DNA of 64,000 bases, from positions 1-64,000 of the forward strand of contig CAJTOG010000002.1 of the NCBI GenBank assembly GCA_910577575.1, read 5' to 3'. Source of the DNA: an uncultured Ruminococcus sp. Lineage in GTDB: Bacteria; Bacillota; Clostridia; Oscillospirales; Ruminococcaceae. This document shows positions 54,763 through 64,000 of this stretch, in pieces. Position 1 is the first letter of the stretch. Every line of letters starts with the position of its first letter. The notes beneath the pieces were generated by a model. It worked only from the letters and a program-made list of their open reading frames with translations. It searched no databases and was not told where the DNA came from. Position numbers and translations under genes: made by a program.

Positions 54763-55204
54763 ATAATTAATTTCTTTTACTGTTTGTATAAACAATACTT
54801 ATAATGCACAATTTGTTCATATTTTACAATTTGTACAAATTGATTATATAATAACATTTTGTCAATATAGTATATTGAAGTTCAAAAAATTTTCTTCAAA
54901 AATAATTTTTCTAAACTATATCATATAAAGCCTTTTGCGTACTATCTTATTTTTAACATGATAAATACGTTCTGACGGAAGCTGTTTTGTATTAAGTCTG
55001 CCTTTTTTTCTTTGTTGATTCCATTTTCTTACATAAGAGGTCATATCTTCAATATTATATATACCAATATCAAGAAAATCCTTTAATGTATCACTCTTAT
55101 AATCTTTATAACTCACATAAAAAATCTATTTTTTAAAATTATAACATAATTCGCATATGATTTCAATATATCAATGTATTTTTTATGAAATTTTTTCAAA
55201 GCAC
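54763..55204. other. AT-rich intergenic stretch, one doubtful small frame
   Basis: Apart from the 66-residue frame listed at 54916-55116 I see no gene, RNA or repeat here. Confidence 0.5.
54916..55116 (-). CDS. doubtful 66-residue protein
   Basis: A GTG-started frame of 66 residues, basic at its C-terminus. No ribosome binding site precedes it. LDIGIYNIEDM and basic RKWNQQRKKGR look protein-like. Could be a real small gene or the remnant of a longer one. Confidence 0.3.
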   Translation of the reverse strand: MSYKDYKSDTLKDFLDIGIYNIEDMTSYVRKWNQQRKKGRLNTKQLPSERIYHVKNKIVRKRLYMI

Positions 55205-55233
55205 TTGAAAAATTATTAATACTATGATATAAT
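55205..55233 (+). promoter_or_regulatory. sigma-A promoter of purA
   Basis: TTGAAA (55205-55210), 17-base spacer and TATAAT (55228-55233). Confidence 0.7.
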
Positions 55234-55243
55234 GAATTGTAAG

Positions 55244-55257
55244 TGTGCATATGCACA
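55244..55257. promoter_or_regulatory. 14-bp perfect palindrome at the purA transcription start
   Basis: TGTGCATATGCACA is self-complementary and begins about four bases after the expected start point. It is well placed as a repressor operator for purA. It does not match the PurR box I know. Confidence 0.5.
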
Positions 55258-55272
55258 AATTTAAATTTATGA

Positions 55273-56562
<1,290 letters not shown>

Positions 56563-56600
56563 CAGACTTAATAAATAATCATGATTCAGGGGGATTTAAT

Positions 56601-58220
56601 ATGAAAAAATTCAAAAAATTCGTATCTTCCGTACTTGTATTATCACTTATAACGGGAACTTATGCTCCTGCTGCAATCAATGCTGTATACTATAACAGCA
56701 ATATTCAGTCAACGGCTGAAAACTCAAAGTCATATGATGATATTGTAGCTGAAATAAGGGAACATATGATTAACAGGGACACAGAATATACTCTTGAAAT
56801 TCCCAACGAGCTTTTCAGCAATTTTCAGGACTTAAGAAACATGATTGCAGATGCCGTTAATGAAACGGATAATCCCATCGGCGGTGACTATCTACGCTGG
56901 CACGCCGGAAAAATATCATACAGTGCAAGCCTCACGGGGTCTGAGGTTATTGTAACAGTAAAATCCGAATACAGAACAACTGCCGAACAAGAGGCTGAAC
57001 TTGATGAAAAAGTTGCTGAAATTCTTGCATCTCTTGACCTTGGTTCAGGCTCTGACTATGAAAAAACCAAAGCAGTTTATGATTATATTGTAGAAAACGT
57101 AAGTTATAATATGAATGGAAGTGACCTTAAATATTCAGCATATGGTGCAGGTATACAAGGTGAAGCAGTATGTGAAGGTTATGCCCTGCTCCTTTACCGT
57201 CTTCTTATGGAACTCGATATAAACTGCCGTCTTCTTTCAGGTAATGCAGGAGGCCCGCACGCATGGAATATGGCTGAAATTGATGGTGTATATTATCTCA
57301 TGGATGTTACATTCGATTCTACGATAAAATCAAAAGAACATTATTACTTCCTTAAAGGAACAAAAGATTTTGATGACAAATTAACTAATACAACCCACAA
57401 ATTTGATGTAAGTGATTTAATCGCCATAAACTCTCCTTATTATTATGACTATTATAAAGATGGTGATTTTCTTTCACGTTATAATATCTCAGAAACTGCT
57501 TACGACCCGTCAAATTCTCCTGCTACAACCGAAAAAACCACTGCTTCCACTTCAACGGCAGTTACCACCGAAACTACAACCACCACAGCAACAACAGGAA
57601 TTATTGACGACAATTCAATCCATTTATTGAATAAAAATCCCTCTGTCGGAATGGTTGGACAGAAAATATTTTTATTTTGGAGTATAGATAATTATTCCAA
57701 TACAAAACTTTATTCTGTAACATCAGATAATGAAGATGTAGCGATAGCCAACGAAAAGGACGGAATAACTCTTGTAGGCGAAGGTACTGCTGAAATTGAA
57801 ATTATATTTCAGGGTGAATTAAATGGAAATATATGTTATGCTACAAAATATCTTACTGTTCAGGCAATCCCTTATGTTGAAACTACAACAGTATCAACAT
57901 TAACAACACACAAATCATCAGTAACAACCAAAAAAACAACTTCTATCACAACTACTGTAAACACAGATATGGAAACAACATCTTCAAAGCCTTCAGTCAC
58001 ACTTTTAGGCGATGCCAACTTTGACGGCCGTGTAACAATCGCTGACGCAACTGCAATAATTCAGGTTCTGGGAAATCCGGATAAATATACACTTTCTGCA
58101 CAGGGCGAAGCAAATGCAGATGTTTACAATCCGGGAGACGGTATTACAGGCAGAGATGCAGTTACATTGCAAAAATTTGAAGCAGGTCTTATCGACTCTC
58201 TTCCGGAAATTGAAAAATAA
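56601..58220 (+). CDS. secreted transglutaminase-domain protein with C-terminal dockerin
   Basis: 539 residues. Signal peptide (about 1-28). Transglutaminase-like core (about 135-245) with triad Cys191 in GEAVCEGYA, His220 in GPHAWNM and Asp235 in LMDVTFD. A Thr-rich linker (about 310-335), an immunoglobulin-like domain, a second Thr-rich linker and a dockerin (about 470-535, GDANFDG and YNPGDGITG loops) follow. The dockerin closely matches that of the 51531 protein. A protease or cross-linking role at the cell surface is inferred. GGGGGAT is its ribosome binding site. Confidence 0.88.
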   Translation: MKKFKKFVSSVLVLSLITGTYAPAAINAVYYNSNIQSTAENSKSYDDIVAEIREHMINRDTEYTLEIPNELFSNFQDLRNMIADAVNETDNPIGGDYLRWHAGKISYSASLTGSEVIVTVKSEYRTTAEQEAELDEKVAEILASLDLGSGSDYEKTKAVYDYIVENVSYNMNGSDLKYSAYGAGIQGEAVCEGYALLLYRLLMELDINCRLLSGNAGGPHAWNMAEIDGVYYLMDVTFDSTIKSKEHYYFLKGTKDFDDKLTNTTHKFDVSDLIAINSPYYYDYYKDGDFLSRYNISETAYDPSNSPATTEKTTASTSTAVTTETTTTTATTGIIDDNSIHLLNKNPSVGMVGQKIFLFWSIDNYSNTKLYSVTSDNEDVAIANEKDGITLVGEGTAEIEIIFQGELNGNICYATKYLTVQAIPYVETTTVSTLTTHKSSVTTKKTTSITTTVNTDMETTSSKPSVTLLGDANFDGRVTIADATAIIQVLGNPDKYTLSAQGEANADVYNPGDGITGRDAVTLQKFEAGLIDSLPEIEK

Positions 58221-58281
58221 TACTTATACTTATATCCTATATGTATTATTCATAAAGAAATAAGCAAAGAAGGTGAATTTT

Positions 58282-59484
58282 ATGAATGATGAAAACAATT
58301 ATGGTTCTGCACCTGACGATTTTGAATATAATCATCCGACTTCCAAAAAAGAAGTTACAGTCCCTGTTCTTGATGACATTGAATATATTGCACCAGTAAA
58401 GAAAAAAGGTGAACCTACCGGTGTAAATGCTCTGATTCTTGATGATATGGATGCATATATTCCACCTGCATCACAGAAAAAGGGTGCTCCGTCCGGCGTT
58501 TCTGCTCCTGTTCTCGATGACATGGACGCATATGCTCCGTCTGCATCACAGAAAAAAAGAGTTCCATCCGGCGTTTCCGCTCCTATTCTTGATGACAATA
58601 AAAACCCATATGTTTCACAGAAAAAAGATGAAGATGATAATATTCTTATAATGACAGATGAAGAGATTATAAAAACTTTTTCTTCTGCACAGCTTGAAAC
58701 TTACAATAAGCTTCCTGATGCAAATAAAAAGAAAGTAATTGAACTCATGCGTAAACAGTTAGGAGCAAAAGCTCCTCCTGAACCTGCTGAAGAAATTACT
58801 GCTCCCATTCTTGATGAAGACAATTATACTCCTTCTCCAAAACCTGAAAATAAAGAACCGCCAAAACCTTCTGAACAGATTTCTGCCCCTGTTCTTGATG
58901 ATGAACCCGAACCTCCTAAATATACTCCGAAATTTATTGATGAAGATTTGGAAAAGGCAAAACGGGAAGGTGCTAAACAGGCTGTATCTTCCCAACTTGT
59001 ATCAGAACAGAAGGATTCAAAGGAAAGTCTCCGGATGATGCTTGAACTCAAAGAAGAACGCAGACGTGAAGAAGCAAAAAAAGGCTTCAAATTTGTAATT
59101 ATAATTGCAATTCTGGGAATAATAGGTACTGCTGCGTTCTATCTGCTTTACAGCGGGTCACTCGGTCTTACTTATAAGGACGGTATAGACGGTATCGCCG
59201 GAATAATCAAGGATTCCGCACTTTATATCGCAATTGCAATGGGTGCAACATCTGTTGTTCTGATTTCAGGTGTAGGATTTTTCAAGTCGCTTGCGTCCCT
59301 TGTATTCTTTATTTCGGGTATAGCACAAATTTTCCCCGGCTCTGTAATGATTCCGCAGCATGAAGGAAATATGGGACTCACTGTTATACTCTATGCAGTT
59401 TCAATCATATGCACAATCGGTGTTTTCGTAAGTCTTTCCGCCATTGAATCAGTCAGTCTGTTCTTTAAGAAAGAACTAAAATAA
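58282..59484 (+). CDS. membrane protein with repeated S/T-A-P-x-L-D-D motifs
   Basis: 400 residues from ATG at 58282 (GAAGGTG upstream). The disordered N-terminal 260 residues contain six copies of an A-P-V/I-L-D-D/E-type motif, three followed by MDAY- or similar, separated by Lys/Pro/Ser-rich spacers. A Lys/Glu-rich helix (about 215-270) precedes four membrane helices (about 272-293, 318-340, 344-364 and 372-392). The repeats look like short docking motifs for a partner. No known domain recognised. It is next to pspA. Confidence 0.7.
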   Translation: MNDENNYGSAPDDFEYNHPTSKKEVTVPVLDDIEYIAPVKKKGEPTGVNALILDDMDAYIPPASQKKGAPSGVSAPVLDDMDAYAPSASQKKRVPSGVSAPILDDNKNPYVSQKKDEDDNILIMTDEEIIKTFSSAQLETYNKLPDANKKKVIELMRKQLGAKAPPEPAEEITAPILDEDNYTPSPKPENKEPPKPSEQISAPVLDDEPEPPKYTPKFIDEDLEKAKREGAKQAVSSQLVSEQKDSKESLRMMLELKEERRREEAKKGFKFVIIIAILGIIGTAAFYLLYSGSLGLTYKDGIDGIAGIIKDSALYIAIAMGATSVVLISGVGFFKSLASLVFFISGIAQIFPGSVMIPQHEGNMGLTVILYAVSIICTIGVFVSLSAIESVSLFFKKELK

Positions 59485-59499
59485 ATTTCTGAAAACTAC

Positions 59500-59528
59500 T
59501 TGACAATTCCTAAATTATATTTTATAAT
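59500..59528 (+). promoter_or_regulatory. sigma-A promoter of the pspA gene
   Basis: Consensus TTGACA (59500-59505), 17-base spacer and consensus TATAAT (59523-59528). Confidence 0.85.
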
Positions 59529-59566
59529 TATATTATGTGGAACTGCATGAAATGGAGGATTATATT

Positions 59567-60262
59567 ATGGGAATATTCAACAGATTGGGTGACTTGGTCA
59601 AAGCTAATGCCAATGATGCCATTGACCGAATGGAAGAAAAAAATCCTGAAAAAATGGTGAAACAGATTGTCATTGATTTACAGAAAGAAGTCAACAAAGC
59701 AACTCAGAATCTTGGCAAGGCTAAAGCAAATGAGCGTCTTGCAAAGGTAAAATATGATAATGCTTTAAAGATTTCACAGGACTGGGAAAACAAGGCTAAA
59801 ACTGCTCTTTCTCAAGGTAATCAGGAACTCGCAAAAGAAGCGATTTCAAGAAAAGTCAAGGCTGATGAAGATGTTGCAAGTTACAAGTCAATGTATGATT
59901 CAATTTCAGCTCAGACTAATGAAATTGAAGAACAGGTAAACACCCTGAAAGCCAAACTCGATGAAGCCAAATCACGTCAGTCTATGCTTATTGCACGTTC
60001 TCAGATGGCTGATACAAAGAAAAACATCGCAAAATCTCAGGGAAATTTCGACGGCTCAAGTGCTCTGGAAAAATTCAACCGAATGGAAGAAAAAATTATC
60101 CAGAAAGAAGCTGAAGCAGATGCTTTCAGTGAAATTGCCAGCGGTGCTGATACAGATTTGAACGACGCTTTTGTACAGCTCGAATCCGACTCAAAAGTAG
60201 AGGCAGAAATGGCAAGACTTATGGCTGAAATGAACGGCAATTCACCCGAAAACAATAAATAA
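59567..60262 (+). CDS. PspA/IM30 (ESCRT-III-like) membrane-stress protein
   Basis: 231 residues from ATG at 59567, with TGGAGGA upstream; the in-frame ATG at 59537 lies by the promoter. An amphipathic N-terminal helix (GIFNRLGDLVKANAND) precedes a long coiled coil (about 25-215). PspA-type proteins polymerise on stressed membranes. Start and length fit the family. It is followed 20 bases later by a small membrane protein gene. Confidence 0.92.
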   Translation: MGIFNRLGDLVKANANDAIDRMEEKNPEKMVKQIVIDLQKEVNKATQNLGKAKANERLAKVKYDNALKISQDWENKAKTALSQGNQELAKEAISRKVKADEDVASYKSMYDSISAQTNEIEEQVNTLKAKLDEAKSRQSMLIARSQMADTKKNIAKSQGNFDGSSALEKFNRMEEKIIQKEAEADAFSEIASGADTDLNDAFVQLESDSKVEAEMARLMAEMNGNSPENNK

Positions 60263-60282
60263 TCAAAAAAAGGATAATTATT

Positions 60283-60468
60283 ATGGATAAGAAAAATATT
60301 ATTACTCCTAAAAGATTTATTGTCATGACTCTCCCTATTATCGGAGCTATACTTATTGCTGTAACCGCTATTCTGTATATTGTTTACAGAAGCTGGTATA
60401 ATCAGCGTGACAAAGCAAAATGGGGCGATTATGATGACTGTGGCTATGAATGCGGCAGCATAAACTAA
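60283..60468 (+). CDS. small single-pass membrane protein
   Basis: 61 residues. One helix (about 13-36) is followed by a charged tail ending DDCGYECGSIN, with two cysteines. AAAGGA precedes the ATG. Its place after pspA suggests a PspA membrane partner, by inference only. Confidence 0.65.
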   Translation: MDKKNIITPKRFIVMTLPIIGAILIAVTAILYIVYRSWYNQRDKAKWGDYDDCGYECGSIN

Positions 60469-60474
60469 AAAACA

Positions 60475-60506
60475 AACCGGCAGAAATTTAAATCTGCCGG
60501 TTTTTA
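60475..60506 (+). terminator. terminator of the pspA unit
   Basis: A ten-pair stem (60475-60484 with 60493-60502) followed by T's. Confidence 0.85.
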
Positions 60507-60515
60507 CTTTAAAGT

Positions 60516-60546
60516 AAAAAAGGACAGAAATAATCCTGTCCTTTTA
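60516..60546 (-). terminator. terminator of the ROK-type gene
   Basis: AGGACAG (60521-60527) pairs with CTGTCCT (60536-60542), with an A run before it on the plus strand, so a T run on the minus strand. Confidence 0.75.
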
Positions 60547-60554
60547 TTGTATGT

Positions 60555-61772
60555 TTACATTCCGCCTCTGCTATAGAAGTTTTCCTGAATCATCAAAGCA
60601 CAGCCACCGAGGAAATTATTTTTTCCGTCAAGCTTGCTAAGAGTCACTCTGTCAATGATTTCTTCACTTACATAACGAACCATCTCACGCTTTATATATT
60701 CAAACTGCTTGTCGCTGAGTTTATAGTTATGAAGAACAATTTTCTTTGCAAAATGACTTATAGCAATATTATTTATAAGCACAGTATACTTAGATATAAT
60801 ATCGTCAACAAGTTTTTTGACAGAATCATCACCCCTCATAAGAGCCATAAAAACATTGTCTATATTTATTTTGCTTTTATCACCTTCAGTAATATCATAA
60901 AGAACAGGAGTCTTTTCCTTTGAATAAATGTCATGAAAAGCTGAAAGTACAGCACCTCTTGAAAGTTCTGCCTTAACTGAGCCGTCGGGGTAACCTTCTA
61001 TGGATTTTCCATTAGGATTTACAATATATTTTTCAATCATTGAAGTATATGAAATATAATCACTGGAAAGTTCATTCTTGTTGACAATTGCAAGATTAAC
61101 CTGATTTCCGTTATGAAAGAATGCGGTGTTTGTCTGATAACCGTTCTGAACCTTAAAGTCATTACATGCAAGAGCCATAAGACCAACAGCGTTTCCACAG
61201 CTTATTTCAATATCAAGACCACCTGAAAGTTTTTCTATAAAACTGGTAAAATCAAGCACACCATCTTTATAGAAAATTTTAAGCTTGCCCCACATTGAAG
61301 GAACAATACCGACACCAAGACCCAGAATCTTATCTTTAGTAAGTGCACTGTTTTCAATCATTGTATTGCTTGCTTTGATTATGTAATTAATGATATCCTT
61401 GCTTGTTGTTCTTTCATCAATAACCATACTGGATTTATCAAGAATTTCTGAATTAAGATTTGTCAGACCTATGCTGACTTCCTTTTCGTCAATTGTTGCA
61501 CCGAGAGCAAAACGGCTGTTGACATTTATGTCAATAAGGATTTTTCTTCTGCCTTTCTGAAGCTTTTCTGTATTTACAGGAGCTTCACCTATTTCAACAA
61601 GAACACCTTCTTCAATCATTTCATTGGTGATAATAGTTACTGCTGCCCTTGTAATTTCAAGTGCACTTGCAACATCAACTCTTGAAATAGGACCATTTTC
61701 TCTTATTATCCGCAGGATTTGCATTCTGTTGCGTCTTTTCAAATCCAGCTTACTTATTCCTCTTTTCTCCAT
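60555..61772 (-). CDS. ROK-family transcriptional regulator
   Basis: 405 residues from ATG at 61772; ATGs at 61778 and 61787 are alternatives, but GGAG is best spaced for 61772. A winged helix (about 12-75, ILRIIRENGPISRVDVASAL) is followed by a ROK-type domain. The sugar-kinase ATP and zinc motifs look degenerate, so it is probably a sugar-sensing repressor without kinase activity. It is divergent from nothing close; the neighbouring AEC transporter runs in the same direction upstream. Confidence 0.8.
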   Translation of the reverse strand: MEKRGISKLDLKRRNRMQILRIIRENGPISRVDVASALEITRAAVTIITNEMIEEGVLVEIGEAPVNTEKLQKGRRKILIDINVNSRFALGATIDEKEVSIGLTNLNSEILDKSSMVIDERTTSKDIINYIIKASNTMIENSALTKDKILGLGVGIVPSMWGKLKIFYKDGVLDFTSFIEKLSGGLDIEISCGNAVGLMALACNDFKVQNGYQTNTAFFHNGNQVNLAIVNKNELSSDYISYTSMIEKYIVNPNGKSIEGYPDGSVKAELSRGAVLSAFHDIYSKEKTPVLYDITEGDKSKINIDNVFMALMRGDDSVKKLVDDIISKYTVLINNIAISHFAKKIVLHNYKLSDKQFEYIKREMVRYVSEEIIDRVTLSKLDGKNNFLGGCALMIQENFYSRGGM

Positions 61773-61980
61773 TTGCATAAACTCCATTCTTTATTATATT
61801 GCATTGGCAAAACAAGGAGTAATCCAATGGCGGTAACTTCCAGCTTATATAAACAGATATATAAACCGATGCTGCCTGAAAAAGATTACCCAAAAAATAA
61901 CATATATATTATAGCACAATTTATCAAAAAAATAAACCTTTTTCATAAAAAAACAATAAAAATCAGCATTATTAACAAAT

Positions 61981-62910
61981 TTAATTTATGATTTTTGTTA
62001 ATAATTCTGTAAGCTTAACAATAAAAGGAAGTGTTATTATTGACAGAATTGTACCGGATGTGAAAATTTCCGATGAGTATAAATAATTTTTTCCATATCG
62101 CAGACATTGAAGTGTACAAGTTGCAGCCGGCGGAGCAGATGCGGCAACAAGTACAATCAGCCGAACCTTTTCATCTACCGGTAAAAATACAAGTAAAACA
62201 GATAATATAACAGGAAGTATAATCAATTTGATTAAGCATACTCTATATACATCAGGCTTTTTAATCATTTTGAAAACGTCTGTTTCCGCCATACTTATTC
62301 CTGAAACTACCATAGCAAGAGGTGTATTGAGTGATGATATATAACCGAGAACATTTGCAGGAAGTTCCGGAAGTTTTATCTGTGTAAAAAATGCAATAAG
62401 CCCCAGAAATATGGCAATAATAGTGGGAGAATAGAATACTTTTATAATTTGTCTGAAATCCTTTTCACCCGTAAGCAAAACAATACCGTGAGTCCAGACA
62501 AATAAATTAAAAATAGTAATGAAGGCCGTAAGATAAAAAACTCCTTCCATGCCGAACATAGCATTTGTAAGTGGCATACCCATAAATGCACAGTTTGAAT
62601 ATATAGCTGAAAACCGTTCTATTTCAGTTTCCCTGCCTTTTTTCTTACGGATTAAAATACATACTGCAATTATTGTAATAATGAATGAAATTACTGAAAG
62701 TCCAAAAGTTATCAGAAGATTCTTAACCAAATCAGCGTGTATTTCAGTCTGATATGACATAAATATCATAACAGGATTTACAACCTGCAGAACAAATTTT
62801 GAAAGTTCCTTATTTGAAGTACTGCTTATAATTTTCGCCTTGTAACAAAGCACTCCGACAAGCATAAGCAAAAGCATTATAAATGTTTGTTTAAGTATAA
62901 TACCTGACAT
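61981..62910 (-). CDS. AEC-family (auxin-efflux-carrier-type) transporter
   Basis: 309 residues with about ten membrane helices. Conserved features include FVLQVVNPVMIF, NCAFMGMPL and the C-terminal ASAPPAATC stretch. AEC proteins move organic anions such as malate; the substrate here is unknown. AAGGAGATG precedes the ATG and follows the T run of an upstream terminator. Confidence 0.88.
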   Translation of the reverse strand: MSGIILKQTFIMLLLMLVGVLCYKAKIISSTSNKELSKFVLQVVNPVMIFMSYQTEIHADLVKNLLITFGLSVISFIITIIAVCILIRKKKGRETEIERFSAIYSNCAFMGMPLTNAMFGMEGVFYLTAFITIFNLFVWTHGIVLLTGEKDFRQIIKVFYSPTIIAIFLGLIAFFTQIKLPELPANVLGYISSLNTPLAMVVSGISMAETDVFKMIKKPDVYRVCLIKLIILPVILSVLLVFLPVDEKVRLIVLVAASAPPAATCTLQCLRYGKNYLYSSEIFTSGTILSIITLPFIVKLTELLTKIIN

Positions 62911-62923
62911 AATAACATCTCCT

Positions 62924-62950
62924 TAAAAATGCCGGAATCAGTTTCCGGCA
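62924..62950 (-). terminator. terminator of the zinc-ribbon membrane protein gene
   Basis: TGCCGGAA (62930-62937) pairs with TTCCGGCA (62943-62950), with five T's after it on the minus strand. It sits directly before the AEC ribosome binding site. Confidence 0.8.
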
Positions 62951-62958
62951 CTTCATAA

Positions 62959-63633
62959 TTATTTAAAATTTATAGCCGAGTCAATAAAATCAAAATGTTT
63001 TTCACTGTATTCAGGACAGAATTTCCACCCCTCATCTTTCAGTTTTACAACACAAATCCAACCGCTCGGAGTTTCATTTCCACCCTTAGTTTTAAAAGTA
63101 AAATTGACTTCAACACGATATGCCTTTTTGACATCAGCTTCATATTCATTCTTATAAAAGTCCCTGACTTCCTTAAGGTTACTTCCGCTCAGTTCTTCCT
63201 TTGCAGCTATGTCATAATCAGTACTTTTCAATCCCATGTTCTTAAGTTTTGATTTAATATTCTTATCATTTTTCTCAAGATAATCCTTCCATGAAGTACC
63301 ATTATTTTTAGCATTGACTCTTTTGAATGTGATAGTATCTTCGTTGTATAATGACTCCATAATCATTTCAGTATCAGCCTTGTTCATACCTTTTACCAAT
63401 TTTTTTATAGGCTTTTTATATGCGTTCACTCCTGAAATAATCATTGCTGCAATCATCAGGATAATAAGAATAATGACTGAAATTCCGGTTATCATCAATA
63501 TTTTTTTAAATCTTCCACTCTTTTTTCCCTCAGGCTTTTCTTCCCTGAACAGATGTATTTCCTCCTTTGACTTCTCGCACGTACATCTGCCGTCCTTATC
63601 AAGTTGTCTGCCGCAATATCTGCAATACTCCAT
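62959..63633 (-). CDS. zinc-ribbon single-pass membrane protein, unknown
   Basis: 224 residues. An N-terminal zinc ribbon (CRYC and CTC) is followed by a basic linker, one membrane helix (about 47-69) and a C-terminal extracytoplasmic domain rich in Lys. This layout is common in Clostridia and undefined in function. CGGAGGAAG precedes the ATG. Confidence 0.75.
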   Translation of the reverse strand: MEYCRYCGRQLDKDGRCTCEKSKEEIHLFREEKPEGKKSGRFKKILMITGISVIILIILMIAAMIISGVNAYKKPIKKLVKGMNKADTEMIMESLYNEDTITFKRVNAKNNGTSWKDYLEKNDKNIKSKLKNMGLKSTDYDIAAKEELSGSNLKEVRDFYKNEYEADVKKAYRVEVNFTFKTKGGNETPSGWICVVKLKDEGWKFCPEYSEKHFDFIDSAINFK

Positions 63634-63713
63634 TTCAACTTCCTCCGGTTTTATTAAAAATTTACAGGTATATTTTTCACTCTCAATGAAATAATAAATC
63701 TGAGGTGAATTTC

Positions 63714-63851
63714 ATGAATGATGAATTTGTAAAAATATATATTCCGAAAACGGGAGAACCAAAAGCAATGGCTGATGATTCAGGAGAGGTAAAAATTTAC
63801 TCTCCGGCTTCTTCCGCTGAAAATTCAGAACATCCGGCACATCTGCCATAA
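63714..63851 (+). CDS. possible 45-residue small protein
   Basis: 45 residues with a good TGAGGTG ribosome binding site, starting MNDEFVKIYIPKTG and ending in a Ser/Pro/His-rich tail. Its last 55 bases are antisense to the end of the Fur-family gene. No promoter was found. Real small gene or chance. Confidence 0.4.
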   Translation: MNDEFVKIYIPKTGEPKAMADDSGEVKIYSPASSAENSEHPAHLP

Positions 63852-64000
63852 AAAACTGTCTGTGAAGAATCAACAATAAAGCCATGATGTTCTGCTATAT
63901 GGTTATTTATATCCATAAGCTGACCACAGTTAAGATGAATAAGTTTCCCACAGCAGAGACATTTGAGATGAAAATGTTCACGGCATTCACTCTTGTTGTC
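63797..64000 (-). CDS. Fur-family metalloregulator, 3' end only
   Basis: The last 67 residues of a Fur/Zur/PerR protein, cut by the window edge. The metal-site residues appear as HFHLKC, CGKLIH, the HIAEHHGF segment and CAGC. It is truncated at its 5' side by the window and not by mutation. It could bind the box at 43971, but which metal it senses cannot be told from this part. Confidence 0.85.
   Translation of the reverse strand, partial: DNKSECREHFHLKCLCCGKLIHLNCGQLMDINNHIAEHHGFIVDSSQTVFYGRCAGCSEFSAEEAGE

Overview
The window looks like chromosome of a low-GC, Gram-positive, spore-lineage anaerobe of the Clostridia, most likely a Ruminococcus or close relative. The reasons are AT-rich intergenic DNA, near-consensus sigma-A promoters, strong GGAGG-type ribosome binding sites, a spoIIAA-spoIIAB-sigF operon, and three secreted proteins carrying dockerin modules (cellulosome-type anchors). 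The genus is inferred from these features and not proven. I saw no rRNA, tRNA, insertion sequence, prophage or CRISPR array.

Layout. 1-190: a promoter and a structured RNA read leftward off the window edge. 414-4191 (minus): dockerin-bearing papain-type protease, YdcF-like membrane protein and PHP phosphoesterase. 4347-9751 (minus): compact operon of tRNA/rRNA modification genes (tmcAL, mnmA, a TrmN6-like methyltransferase, rsmI) with a HAD phosphatase and a C39-like lipoprotein embedded. 9981-13570: ackA converging on a P-type ATPase. 13727-17056 (plus): maf, DUF1015, a DUF3267-like membrane protein and a patatin-like phospholipase. 17036-23068: proteostasis block of clpC-like gene, a tiny cysteine-rich membrane peptide, clpX, clpP and tig. 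23187-28471 (minus): rplS, lepB, ylqF, rnhB, yraN, thrC and a phosphoesterase. 28656-32326 (minus): DUF896, cdd, DUF4291 and a radical-SAM gene pair. 32480-35909 (plus): lepA, two small genes and hemW. 35906-37311 (minus): spoIIA operon. 37477-43891: flavin reductase, BofC-like gene, PBP1A, RlmL-like methyltransferase, ComF and small proteins. 44006-46514: zinc-type ABC transporter whose promoter overlaps a Fur-family box. 46643-47760: two genes that appear to start with AUA and AUU. 48357-51345: thrH, a GH3 lipoprotein, a DUF5662 gene and a small conserved-looking gene. 51531-58220: dockerin/beta-helix protein, purA and a transglutaminase-dockerin protein. 58282-60468: repeat-motif membrane protein, PspA and a small membrane protein. 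60555-64000: ROK-type repressor, AEC transporter, zinc-ribbon membrane protein and the 3' end of a Fur-family regulator.

Most of the window is conserved housekeeping. The parts most worth a second look are: the AUA/AUU start-codon pair; the leftward structured RNA; the 49-residue cysteine-rich peptide between clpC and clpX; the six-fold S/T-A-P-x-L-D-D motif protein beside PspA; two different dockerin classes on three secreted proteins; the Fur-type operator on the metal transporter; and several perfect palindromes at promoters or leaders. Start codons were corrected wherever the ribosome binding site or operon spacing clearly favoured another codon. Proposed non-ATG starts include TTG for rsmI, lepA and the RlmL-like gene.
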